Positions 21,900 through 31,480 of a stretch of 64,000 bases of DNA are shown piece by piece. Position 1 is the first letter of the stretch. Each line of letters starts with the position of its first letter. The notes under the pieces were generated by a model. That model made no database searches, was not told where the DNA came from, and worked only from the letters and a program-made list of their open reading frames with translations. The DNA comes from Apoda limacodes (Eukaryota; Arthropoda; Insecta; Lepidoptera; Limacodidae): contig OX291545.1 of assembly GCA_946406115.1 (NCBI GenBank), positions 5,580,001 through 5,644,000 of the forward strand, in the 5' to 3' direction. The position numbers and the translations under genes were made by a program.

Positions 21900-22202
21900 T
21901 ATCATGAACTAGGATAATGATAGCTGGTAAGTAGTGCACTTTAATCTTGCATATAATGTATATATTATTGCCATTAAACAAATACTTTAACAATATTTTT
22001 AATTTCAAAATAGAACACAGTTGTTCACAGTGGCACACCTACCCACATTCAATGTCAGAATTGTAGTTAGGGTTTTGGGGTTTTCTATATACATTTCTGC
22101 TTCGTTGCTGTAACAAACTGTATATATAACAAACAGAGTCGTTTTTTTGTGTTTTTGCTTTAGTTTTGGATTGTTTTTTTTTGTGTTAATTTAGTTATAA
22201 AA
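21900..22202. other. Region upstream of BEL/Pao element 1
   Basis: An AT-rich interval that could be the LTR or leader of the BEL/Pao element starting at 22203. I could not match it to the sequence downstream of that element (25700-26100), so no LTR pair can be claimed. Confidence 0.3.
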
Positions 22203-22723
22203 ATGTTGCCAACTTTGGATATTCCTCATTTTAGCGGATCATTGGATGAGTGGACTAATTTTATCACACTTTTTGATAGCATTGTGCACCGACGGACTGA
22301 CTTATCTGACTCACAAAAATTAAGTTACCTTTTAACGTCTATTAGGGATGAGCCTCTCTGTTTGATAAAACATTTGGACAGCAAAGCCAGGGAGTAATTA
22401 GTGAAGCGGTACCAAAATAACCGTCGCATTGCGGATACTCATGTGGCTGCCATTTTAGAGATTCCTCAACTGTCATCGGTTAACCAGCTGCGGTCGGATC
22501 TGCTTAACCCTATTTTGGTGGCGACAAATGCGTTGAGAGGCCTAAAATTCCCTGTAACAGAGTGGTCATTTTTATTGCTACTCATTGTTTTAAACAAATT
22601 GCCCAATGACGTCAGGGCTCGTTTCGAACAATTGCACGGAGGTGAGGACATCCGAGAGGATGGTCATCTGATTGCACATGGAGGTGTATCTACGGCTCGC
22701 ACGGGCGGAGGTTCATCGTAGCC
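22203..22723 (+). pseudogene. BEL/Pao element 1 gag
   Basis: ATG 22203 opens 'LPTLDIPHFSGSLDEWTNF', the typical start of the BEL/Pao capsid domain, followed by 'LSDSQKLSYLLTSI'. A stop at 22395 separates it from a continuing frame 22401-22721, with 'IAILEIPQLSS'-like and 'PVTEWSFLLLLIVLNKLP' phrases. The nucleocapsid end is lost, and GC-rich sequence with a palindrome follows. Confidence 0.82.
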
Positions 22724-22840
22724 AAATCGAACCCAATCGCCCCTGTCCCCAGTGCGACATCGGCGATCCTCCCGGGCACGCGCGTCTCGGCAGCTATATA
22801 CATTCGGGCATCCCTGATAGACGTTAAAAGGTAACTTAAT

Positions 22841-22894
22841 TCCTGGGCTCATAATGCCCGATATATATACATATCGGGCATTATGAGCCCAGGA
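22841..22894. repeat. 24-bp perfect palindrome arms with 6-bp loop
   Basis: 22841-22864 ('tcctgggctcataatgcccg' plus 'atat') is the exact reverse complement of 22871-22894. It lies in the decayed gag/protease interval of BEL/Pao element 1. Perfect arms in otherwise decayed DNA suggest a recent local inverted duplication. Confidence 0.9.
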
Positions 22895-23169
22895 GCCCCG
22901 GAGCCAAGTTCGGAGCTGGGGTCGGGCCAACGCCCGTTGACTCGTGGCAGCCGCTACACCAGTCTCTCCACCACCTGTCACAACTGTTTTGTCCACCGTG
23001 CAGGTTCTAGTCCATTCACCGCGCGGACCTGGTGTAGTTGTGCGCGCCATTTTGAACTCAGGCACTTAGGGGTGTCTTACGTCGCTGTGGCTGGTGAAAC
23101 GTCTCCGCTTACGGGTAAGTTCGCGGAATCATGGGATTTCTGGAGTAGGGGGTCTACGGGTGGATAACG

Positions 23170-24240
23170 TCGTGGGTACAGTCTCGTTTTCCTTTTCCTC
23201 TTTACTCCATCCTAGCATGCAGTATCTTCTAGGAGTTGTTGTCCTGAGGGATATTTTAGGTTATCACCCTCAGGTGCCCATGCCGACGGACGTGCTGGAT
23301 CTCTCGTTCGGTCTGCAGTTGGCCGATGAAAGGTTCCACCTACCTGGTCGTGTGGAGCTTCTGCTTGGCGCTGATGTTCTTGGGTTGCTCGGATTGGACA
23401 AGGCTATGTTTCTCCAGCCAGGTGGGTTGGTCGCTGTTCCGACTAATCTCGGATCTGTAATCTGTCGGGTGAATTCTTGAACGACTGCCTGATGTCGGGA
23501 CCTAAGCTTCAGGTAGACATCTCGGACATCTTGACTGGGTTTGGTCGCCACCAGGTTGTGTTTGTGGCCTACATTAAGATGATGTTCCGTCAGGTCATGA
23601 TGCACCCTGAAAATAAGCAGTTTCAGCTCATTTTGTGGAGAGAGGATCCGGCATCTCCATTGGTGGTTTATGAGCTTAACATCAATACTTACGGGCTGAA
23701 GTCGATCCAGTTTATAGCAATTTGCTCGTTGCTACATTTGGCTGATAGCGAGCGTCTGAATTTCCCGCGCGAAGCTGCTGTCTAGCCCTCTGACGCCTAC
23801 GTCGACGATATTTCTACGGGTGCTTTGTCTGTGGAGGAGGCGTTAGTCCTGAGGGATGAGGTAATCGGCTTGTAACGGGCAGGTGGTTATGAATTAAGGA
23901 TATGGATTTCCAATTCACCTACCGTCTTGGACGACTTGCCGTCAGAACATTAGCAGGAGCCCCACCTCTTCCAGAATCCTGAGAATCCTGACTCCATCGC
24001 GGTCCTCGAAATTCAATTTTGGCCAGTTCAGGATATCTTTACGTACTTGGTTGAACCGTCGGACACAATGAAGAGGTGGACTTAAAGGCTGGTTCTCTCC
24101 ACAGTAGCGCGGGGCTTTGACCCTAATGGTTGTTTGGCTCCTGTAGTATTTTGGGCCAAATGTTTCCTACAGGAGCTCTGGATTTCTGTTTTCGACTGGA
24201 ATACCCCGTTGACCGGAGACTTGTTGTCTTATTGGCTACG
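23170..24240 (+). pseudogene. BEL/Pao element 1 protease remnant and reverse transcriptase
   Basis: Protease-like phrases ('PGRVELLLGADVLGLLGL') lie at 23334-23400. RT phrases 'MMFRQVMMHPENKQFQLILW' at about 23580, 'ELNINTYGLKSIQFIA' and catalytic 'AYVDDISTG' (YVDD codons 23798-23809) follow. 'FDPNGCLAPVVFWAKCFLQE' at about 24117 marks the RT-RNase H connection. The early RT (fingers) is missing between 23480 and 23560. Several stops make it non-functional. Confidence 0.82.
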
Positions 24241-24245
24241 TTTTT

Positions 24246-25662
24246 ATGAGACACTTTCGGACCTTCAACATGTCTCCGTGCCTCGGTCGATCTTACCCTC
24301 ATCCCTCAGATTGCGCTTCACGGGGCCTGATTGCCTCGCAAGTCGTTAATCACCCGCTCTGGTGGGGTCCTGACTGGCTGGCCTCTTCTGAGGACACTTG
24401 GCCTCATACAGTTGTCGAGTTTGTTGACCCTCTGCCAGGGTTAAAGGTCTTTGCTGTTGAGCAGTCTGTAGACACTTCACCGAAGTTCTTACTTAATCGG
24501 TTCAGATCTCTCAACAAGCTCGTTGGTGTCACCGGTTAGATAAAGAGGTTTCTCCACAACTTAAGGAACAGGTCACAACCGAGGACGTCTTCAGTCTTGT
24601 CTAATAAAGAGCGTCAGGATGCTCTCCTCACCTGTGTTCGACTGGTACAGGCCCAGTCGTTTGGGAAGGAAATTCGTCTTCTCCGTTCAGAGAACGGGAA
24701 ATTGCGGTGAAGTCTTGCTCGTCTTAATTTGTTTCTGGACGAGTCGGAGTTTTTGCGAGTGGGTGATAGGCTTCGTTACTCAGAATTGCCCTATGGGGCT
24801 CGGCATATTCTATTGTTTCCCAAGAGCGGTCATTTTATTGAGTTGCTGATGACTGACCGCCATATTAGGAACTGTCATGCCGGTCTCAACGCATTGCTGG
24901 CTTGTCTGCAGCGAGACTTCTCGATTTTGTCCGGCAGACGAGCAGCTCGGACCGTCATTTTTAAATGTATCCCTTGTTATAGGTTAAAGGGAACCTTGAC
25001 CCAGCCACAAATGTGTGACTTGCCGTCCAATCGTGTCCGGCCCGCTCGACCTTTCGCTAAGGTTGGGTTGGATTTCGCGGGTCGTTTTTGGTGAAGACGT
25101 CAAGTGTTCGCAATGCCCGATAGGTTAAGGCCTATTTATGCGTCTTCGTCTGTTTGTTTTCCAAGGCTGTGCATCTTTAGCTCGTTTCAGCCTTGTCTGC
25201 GGAGGCCTTTGTCGCATGTCTGTCGCGGTTTGTCAGTCAGCGTGGTCTCCCTCATTTTATTCGCTCGGACTGTGGCACCAAATTTAAGGGTTAATTTGTC
25301 CGATCTCGTCAGATCCTTAAACCTCCTTGCCTGAATACTCCTTCATCGATGTGTCAGTTAATAGGTTATCGTGCTTTCATTTGCTTCAACAAATTACGCA
25401 ATTGTTCCACCGTCGGTGGTCTTCGGAATATTTACATTTGTTACAGCAACGGGTTCGGTGGACTGATAAAACCAACCCCCCGCGCGTCGGAGACCTCGTC
25501 CTCTTAAAGAACTCAAATTGTCCGCCTTTGCAATGGCGTTTAGGTCGCATCGTGCAATTATTCCCCGGTTCGGACGGTATCCCGCGGTTCGCAGAGGTCT
25601 TGGTAGGGGATTCAGTACTAAAGCGTGCCGTCGCGACGCTTTCCCGATTGCCAGTTGATTGA
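24246..25662 (+). pseudogene. BEL/Pao element 1 RNase H end, integrase and C-terminal domain
   Basis: 'CASRGLIAS' and 'LWWGPDWLASS' (about 24298-24395) are the end of BEL/Pao RNase H; the start of that domain is missing. 'LPYGARHILLFPKSGHFIEL' and 'HIRNCHAGLNALLACL' form the integrase zinc-binding region, then 'PFAKVGLDFAGRFW' opens the integrase core. 25327-25662 carries 'RVGDLVLLKNSNCPPLQWRL' and 'GRIVQLFPGSDGIPR', the BEL-specific C-terminal domain, and ends at a natural stop. Multiple frame changes are present. Confidence 0.82.
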
Positions 25663-25700
25663 TGGCTCTGGCTCGGGCTATCCTCATCCAGACACGGTCT

Positions 25701-26108
25701 GGCTGGGGCGGGGGTTTGTTTAGTAAAGAATGAATCGTCTGGTTGGTGTTCGAAACGTTCAAGCTAAGCATTCGTTCTTTTGCATACTCTGTGCGCTAGT
25801 CAGTCGTCATTGATCTGTGCGTCTCCTCGCGGCTACGTTTTTGTCCTTGCGCTAATTTTTATATTTTAATAGTTATAGTGAAACTAATCACACACACGAA
25901 AACAAACATACTACTCACTACACCCCATTTTACACAAAAAACGTTATCAAAAACATATGACGCCAAATTTGGGTAAGTCCATGCAATTTTCTTACGGCCT
26001 ACGTGTGGCCTTTTCAGTAAACAACTTGTGACCCAAAATTTCTTAGCATTTTCGGCTACACACGGGTTAGACAGCAAAATGCGGTAAGTAGATTTTTTTT
26101 AAAGGACC
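25701..26108. other. Possible 3' LTR of BEL/Pao element 1 and spacer
   Basis: Directly after the purine-rich tract comes 'tttagtaaagaatgaatcg' and a GC-mixed stretch to about 25860, which could be a 3' LTR. No partner copy was found. 25860-26108 is AT-rich with a 72-codon minus frame of no known type. Confidence 0.3.
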
Positions 26109-26442
26109 ATTGATACGTTGGTATCATTCTACGGACGCATCATGCACCAGGTTTGAGTGTGGTACAATGAAAGTTAGATGACATCGTTGGTACGTTGATA
26201 CTCTTCCACGGACGCACCACGCAACAGCCTTGAGTGTAGTACAACGCAAGTTAGATGTCATCGTTGGTACGTTGATACCCTTCCACGGACGCACCACGCA
26301 ACAGCCTTGCGTGTAGTACAACGCAAGTTAGGTGACATAGTTGGTACGTTGATACTCTTCCACGGACGCACCACGCAACAGCCTTGAGTGCGGTACGACG
26401 CAAGTTAGATAACATCATTGGTATGATAATATTTATGAAAAA
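26109..26442 (+). repeat. 77-bp satellite, left arm of a fold-back structure
   Basis: Four full 77-bp units begin at 26109, 26186, 26263 and 26340, and a partial unit starts at 26417. They are marked by 'cgttggtacgttgatac', 'ttccacggacgcaccacgca' and 'acgcaagttagatg'. The array ends with 'ggtatgataatatttatga'. An inverted array of the same unit is at 27584-27783. Confidence 0.92.
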
Positions 26443-27233
26443 GGTAAAAAATAATATTTTTTGATCGTATACACAGCGGAGCTAAGTTTTTTGGCTAGGT
26501 TATGAATATAAGGACCCCACTGAAGTTTGGAGTCCAGCGTTATGCCAAGAAATACTGTTGAATCAATAAGTTGTAATTGCTCATTTTTAATATTAACATG
26601 TCTCAATCAGACTAACATTTGGTAATGTTAATTTAACAAATTTGGTTTTATGCTCATTAAGTAACAAATAATTCGCGTTTAACCAATTTACAATATTAGA
26701 AATGGCATTATTTAAATTATTGTAAAATGTCTTAAATTTTAAAAGTGAAGAAGTGTCGTCAGCAAATAAGACAATCTCATTGTTTTTATATGATATGGGA
26801 GATCATAAATGCAAATAAGAAATAGAAAAGGACCTAAAATTGAGCCCTGAGAGAATCCAATAGTGACTGCTGAACTCGGAGATCTTTAACCGTTGACATC
26901 TATTTTCTGTACTCTGCTACTCATGTAGGAGGTCGAAAGGTCGAGAGCTTTGCCTCTAATACCATGGTAATGTAGCTTCCTGATGAGATTTTCATGTTGG
27001 AACGGCCTTTTATAAAGCCAAACTGTTTACTATTAAGTAAGTCATTGATACAGAAATGGCTTTACATTTGCCAAAGTATGATTTTTTCCAAAACTTTACT
27101 GAGTACAGCTGGTATTTAAATATCCCAAAAATTATTACGACCTGTTAAACAAGAATTCCTAGCTTTACAACAAAACGTTGTTGTGCCATGTTGTTTATTT
27201 ATTTTATTTGTTGAATTTTTTACTTTAAGTTAA
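26443..27233 (-). mobile_element. LINE fragment, same family as 45238-48077
   Basis: On minus, right to left, it holds the linker ('aaagctaggaattcttg'), RT blocks equivalent to 'KALDLSTSYMSSRVQKIDVNG' and a catalytic FADD at 26755-26766. The late region is equivalent to 'STVFLGITLDSKLQWGPYIH'. Frames are broken and part of the early RT is missing. It lies between the two satellite arms. Confidence 0.75.
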
Positions 27234-27238
27234 TTGAT

Positions 27239-27582
27239 TTGCAACAATACAAGCCTTTTTTTAAGGGTTTTGAGTTGCGTTCTGAAATGTGGGACCTCAG
27301 TGAATGGGGTTTTCTTAGCGGTGAAAGCGCAGACTTGTGTGTTCGGAAGGTTAAATCGGACCAAGGTCTCCCGTCCCCAGTCAGACACCTTGAACGAAAT
27401 GGTCTCGATTTGAGACACAAGTTCGCTGCACTTTTCCTCCACAACGGAACAAGGGGTGTTTGCATGGCCCGTGTAATAAGCGTCTCCAGTACTGTCTCAT
27501 CTGCATCTGCATAGCAATGTATGTTGTTGATGTTCAACAAATATACAAAAAATGAAGATGGAAATTGCCTAGTGTGGTGATA
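27239..27582 (-). mobile_element. LINE family A fragment with internal deletion
   Basis: On minus, 27582-27550 matches the beginning of the family A RT ('cacactaggcaatttcc'). It is followed after a deletion of about 450 bp by 'EEKCSELVSQIETISFKVSD' and 'CAFTAKKTPFTEVPHF', the segment after the catalytic box. A single YADD-like trace near 27510 has an extra 'catctg' duplication. Dead fragment. Confidence 0.75.
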
Positions 27583-27583
27583 G

Positions 27584-27783
27584 GTTCATAAATATTATCA
27601 TACCAATGATGTCATCTAACTTGCGTCGTACCGCACTCAAGACGGGTGCGTTGTGCATCCGTGGTAAGGTACCAACGCACCAACGACGACATCTAACTTG
27701 CGTCGCACCACACTCAAGACTGGTGCGTCCGTGGTAAGGTGCCCACGTACCAACGACGACATCTAACTTGCGTCGTGCCACAA
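27584..27783 (-). repeat. 77-bp satellite, right arm (inverted)
   Basis: It reads as the reverse complement of the 26109-26442 unit, with landmarks 'acatctaacttgcgtcg' recurring at about 27612, 27689 and 27759 (spacings 77 and 70). It begins 'tcataaatattatcatacc', the exact inverse of the end of the left arm. Confidence 0.92.
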
Positions 27784-28003
27784 CTTAGTTAGTTAGTTAG
27801 ACTTATGTTTGCCGCAGTTAGCCCGTTTATATGCAACCTACTAATACACATTGCACCTTCTATTTCTTAATTTGTTTACACATTGTGTTAATGTTTGAAG
27901 AAATCACTTTTTTTTTAAGTGGTAAATACCTTAATATTAGGTGTAATTGTTGATGTAACCGATACAGGTACAGGGGTAGCTTTAACTAGAGAGTATATGA
28001 GAC

Positions 28004-28182
28004 CTGCGGTGGGAGCGGTCGATCTCGGAGTCCCCGACGAAGAGCTTCACGTAATAGTGAACGCCACAGGGCTCCCCCTCGTCTTCCAGCCCTGGCTGCA
28101 GCGTGACGGAGCCCGGCGCGCCCGCCGGCACAGTCAGCCGGAACGCGTACGCGTTCTCACCTAGTTTCTTCAGTAAACGTTC
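28004..28182 (-). CDS. Arr1: Arrestin (visual Arr1-like), internal N-domain exon
   Basis: A 179-bp exon on minus. The acceptor 'attaatttgcag' precedes GAA CGT, giving 'ERLLKKLGENAYAFRLTVPA', 'GSVTLQPGLEDEGEPCGVHY' and 'YVKLFVGDSEIDRSHR'. It ends in phase 2 at 'CGC AG' before donor 'gtctca'. Joined to 13769-13904 it reads through '...SHR RSTVALGV...' without a break. This block holds the arrestin middle loop and adjoining strands of the N-domain, roughly residues 100-160 of a ~380-400 residue family. 'LKKLG' and 'CGVHYYVK' are strongly conserved in the family. Exons for the first ~100 residues should lie to the right but were not found. Confidence 0.92.
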
Positions 28183-28217
28183 CTGCAAATTAATTTCCTT
28201 ATTAATATCCATCCGTC

Positions 28218-28350
28218 CACACTAATATTACAATTTCGAAATAGTGTTTGTTTGTTTATTTGTTCCTACTTTACACTGAACTGATTTGGCTGAAATTTGG
28301 AACAAATATGGATTGTGATTAGATTATGAACAAAGGCTGTCTATCTCGAT
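28218..28350 (+). mobile_element. Lep1-like Helitron fragment
   Basis: The phrases 'cacactaatattacaa', 'tttgtttgtttatttgttcc' and 'gatttggctgaaatttgg' follow the order of the lepidopteran Lep1 core ('tactaatattataaatgcgaaag ... gaaccgatttagatgaaatttgg'). It lies about 35 bp upstream of the arrestin exon acceptor. Confidence 0.6.
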
Positions 28351-30000
28351 AGAGAGCTCCCGCCGTAATGTTTTTTTTTTTAGTTGCCAGTCCGTCTCGT
28401 GCTCATCATACGAGATTACTTGTCGACTCGTAGCTTTCGCTATAAAGTTGAAGGCACTCTCTCTTCCCCCCGCCCCATAGAAGCAGGAGTCCCGCACACC
28501 GTGTGTTCTCGCAGGAACATTGGATTGGAACGCTAGCCGTACTAAGCCAAAACGGTGTAAGCCATTTTTTTAAGATTCGGAGAAAATTATATCAATCTAT
28601 ATTTCTATGTTAAATCGACTTTCAACGATCTTTAAAAAAATAACTTAGTATTAATAGGATAGGTTTTACTTTTTTGCTAAGGAATCCGATAAATATTCTT
28701 ATAAATACAAAAATCCGAAGAAAATCTGAAAATTTGAAATTTTTGACATATACCCCTTTTTGCTTTTTTGGCAAAATTTTTTGAAGTTCAGGTACATCTA
28801 CCACGCTGTCGCTAGTGTCGCAAAACGTACGTGATCTAAGCCCTACCGTATGAGCATAAATTATGGCTCAACCTTGGTGCGTTAGGCGCCTAGGAAATTT
28901 TGAGTCACGGAACGCCACTTATCTGTCAATATGCTTGGTAATCTAGGCCAGCTGACCTGGTTTTTACCTTTCTAAGATGAATAAAACGAAGTTTATTTTT
29001 TAAGTAGTTTTTGTTAGTTGTAATTACTTTTTATCTTAAGACAATCTGACCCGCGCACGTCTGCGCCTTATTTATGAAATGAATAAAACTAAAACTATGT
29101 TATACTAAGTAGGTTTTAATTTCTACACCTTAGCCGCGCCGAACCAGCTAAAAACCCGCCGCCGCGCCATGCGCTTATTTTTTCAGTTTTCCAACGCGAC
29201 GCGCTTAAATCAGATCGGTTATATCTCATAAACTATCAGTTTAAACCACATAAATGTACATAACAATTTTAATCTACATTACATAATCAAGGGAATTGAC
29301 ATACTTATTTGAATAAGGATTGATAATGAATAGGAAAAAAATTGCTTTGCAAATTGTGTAACATTTTTATCGAATAATTTAAATAGTTATTGTGAATCTA
29401 CCAGAATATAGATATATGATATCAAGACTTTTTGTAGCACGTTTTAAAAGGAAAAATCCCACTATACATTATTTTTTATATCATTATTTGAATTTAATTT
29501 AATAGTATTTAGCGCCAAAAATTTATGCATTAATATCTCAAGTAGTTGCCATTAGAAGAAAATATTTCACCGTCATCGCAACTCTGGTCATTATGACAAT
29601 TTGTAATATTACATTTCAAAGGTATGAATATTCCCTATTGCCAGCGTCACGCATACTATGGCGTTTTTGCACAAGTCAGATTATTTTTTGAAGTATTAAT
29701 TGAAGTTGAGGTTATAACACAAATATAGTCATCAACAAAAAAATTAAAAAGTATAAACAAGGAAACGTTTTAATGAAAATAGTTTTATCGAATAAAGGAT
29801 TTTGTCAAATATCGTCTACTACGCCTTTTTGTTACTTAAATAACTAAAGAACCGAATGTCGGCGACAATTATATTACTAAATTAGGTTCGCAAATCAATA
29901 ATAGTATGTTAGAATACTTTTTTACTTCTACTTTTTTGAAGATTATTTTGATTTTATGGGGATTCATTCATGGTAAAGAGCTAGTGTACTGTATTGAAAC
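28351..30000. other. Noncoding interval, no gene recognised
   Basis: A GC-richer block at 28380-28560 and another at 29130-29220 stand out from AT-rich DNA, but I recognise neither. No arrestin N-terminal exon was seen on minus. Confidence 0.35.
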
Positions 30001-30790
30001 AATCATCATATCAGCCCATTGACGTCCACTGCTGGTTATAGGCCTCACCTAACTTTCTCCACAGCGTGCGACTCTTTGCCGCCTGTAACCAACGGCTCCC
30101 CGCTACCTTTACGAGGTCATCTGTCCATCTAGGGGTGGGGGGGGGGGCGTCCTACGCTGCACTTTCCGGTTCGTGGCCACCACTCGAGAACCTTCTTGCC
30201 CCATCGGCCATCGGTTCAGCTTTGCGATTCGGTGAGCTATGTCGGCGAATTTAGTTCTCCTACGGATTTCCTCATTCCTGATTCGATCACGTGGGGAAAC
30301 TCCGAGCATAGCTCTTTCCATCACCCGCTGAGCGACCTTGAGCTTTCGTATAAGGTTTTTCGTATAAGTTAGCGGCCATGTCTCAGTGCCGTCATCACTG
30401 GCAACACACACTGGTTGAAGACTTTTGTCTTCAACCACGGGGGTATTTGGGACGAGAAAATAGAACGCAGTTTTCCGAACGGACTGACATAGTGGCGTTA
30501 TCGTACAAGCATTTTAGCACCTCGATATACCGATGATCAATAAGGCATCTCTGTAGAGCCTGTAGCACTGCCCATGTTTCCACCGCGATTCGGCTTTCTC
30601 ATAGTCCACAAACGCTAAGAAAAGGGGCCGATTATACTCTTCTGACTTCTGTATAATCTGTCGTAGCGTATGTATGTGGTCTACGGTACTATAGCCTCTT
30701 CGGAAACCAGCTTGTTCGGGAGGCTGGAAGTCGTCGAACTTGCGAGCGAGACGGTTCGTAATTACTCTCATTTTCTGTTGGTGGGTTTGC
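30001..30790 (-). mobile_element. RTE-clade LINE fragment
   Basis: On minus, 30771-30514 has 'QPPEQAGFRRGYSTVDHIHT' and 'RPLFLAFVDYEKAESRW', RT blocks of RTE elements. 30438-30109 has 'AQRVMERAMLGVSPRDRIRN' and 'EEIRRRTKFADIAHRIAKL', the RTE C-terminal region. The end at 30001-30060 reads 'cagcagtggacgtcaatggg' then 'ctgatatgatgat', the usual RTE 3' end. The catalytic YADD segment between the two blocks is missing, so it is internally deleted. Confidence 0.85.
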
Positions 30791-31303
30791 CATACTCGCC
30801 ACGCCTGGCAAGCGGGTTGGCGAGCGCAGTAGTGTTATAGGGGGTCGCTGCAGCCCGACATCCCCTATCGGATAGTAAAAGGGAACAAGGAGTAGGGTTG
30901 GGATGTGATGATTTCTTAATGGAAATTGTATAATGAGTGGGATAAGTCGAAGGGGGGGGATACTACTGTTGGAAGAAAATGGGGAGAATCAGTAGTAGCT
31001 CGAAAGGCCGGAGTCGCGAACCCGTGAATTCGGAAATGAATACCCCTGACACCAATTGTGATCAAAACAATCAATATACGGGAAATCGAGCAAAATTGTT
31101 ATAATTTCTCTGTAGGGGGGACAGCTATGACTGAGGAAACAATTATTTTTGAAAGTCACTTTTAACTTTGACAAGCTGAAAAACAACCAGCTTACCAAGG
31201 GGTACTTGACTGTAACAAAATTTGCAATTTTCAATATTTCGCAAACGGATTCCTGAATCGTAAAATGGTTGTTACGACACCCCGCACTATGGGATCACAT
31301 CAT
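30791..31303. other. Interspersed-repeat-like DNA, no gene
   Basis: 'tttgccatactcgccacgcc' and 'gcccgacatcccctatcgg' are phrases I associate with lepidopteran repeats. No protein frame is present. The rest is AT-rich. Confidence 0.35.
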
Positions 31304-31480
31304 TAGGTTTTCTCTAAGGACTACAGTATGGGGTTCTTCAAGAAAGAATTTATTGGATTTTTGAAGGATCGACAACGCGCGTGTGATACCCCTGGTGTTA
31401 CAAGCGTCCCTAGGCCACGGTGACCGCTTACCATCAGGCGGGCCGTGTGCTTGTTTGCCACCTTAGTGGTATTAAAAAAA
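31304..31480 (+). mobile_element. LINE family A 3' end fragment
   Basis: 'tatggggttcttcaagaaag', 'ggatttttgaaggatcgaca' and 'ccgcttaccatcaggcgggc' end at 'gtggtattaaaaaaa', matching the 3' ends at 6505 (inverted) and 43772. It is a 5'-truncated insertion of about 175 bp. Confidence 0.85.

Larger units (their letters stand above)
22203..25700 (+). mobile_element. BEL/Pao LTR retrotransposon 1, decayed internal region
   Basis: A plus-strand element with gag, protease/RT, RNase H end, integrase and the C-terminal BEL-specific domain in the expected order. It is about 3.5 kb long against roughly 5.5-7 kb for complete members, so large parts are lost, and it is riddled with stops. It lies in the arrestin intron opposite to the gene. 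A GC-rich purine/pyrimidine tract at about 25700-25712 ('ggggcgggggtttg') could be the polypurine tract before a 3' LTR. Confidence 0.85.
13905..28003 (-). other. 14.1-kb arrestin intron packed with transposable elements
   Basis: The intron is defined by the two arrestin exons. The donor is 'AG|gtctca' at 28003 and the acceptor is 'cccag|GAG' at 13905 (minus strand), in phase 2. It contains family A and Jockey LINEs, a CR1-like LINE nested in a second LINE, a decayed BEL/Pao element and a fold-back satellite, in both orientations. 13905-14147 nearest the acceptor is element-free. Confidence 0.85.

Noticed and set aside
26101..26442. CRISPR-like regular repeats
   Set aside because: The 77-bp units are contiguous without unique spacers and the genome is eukaryotic; it is a satellite.
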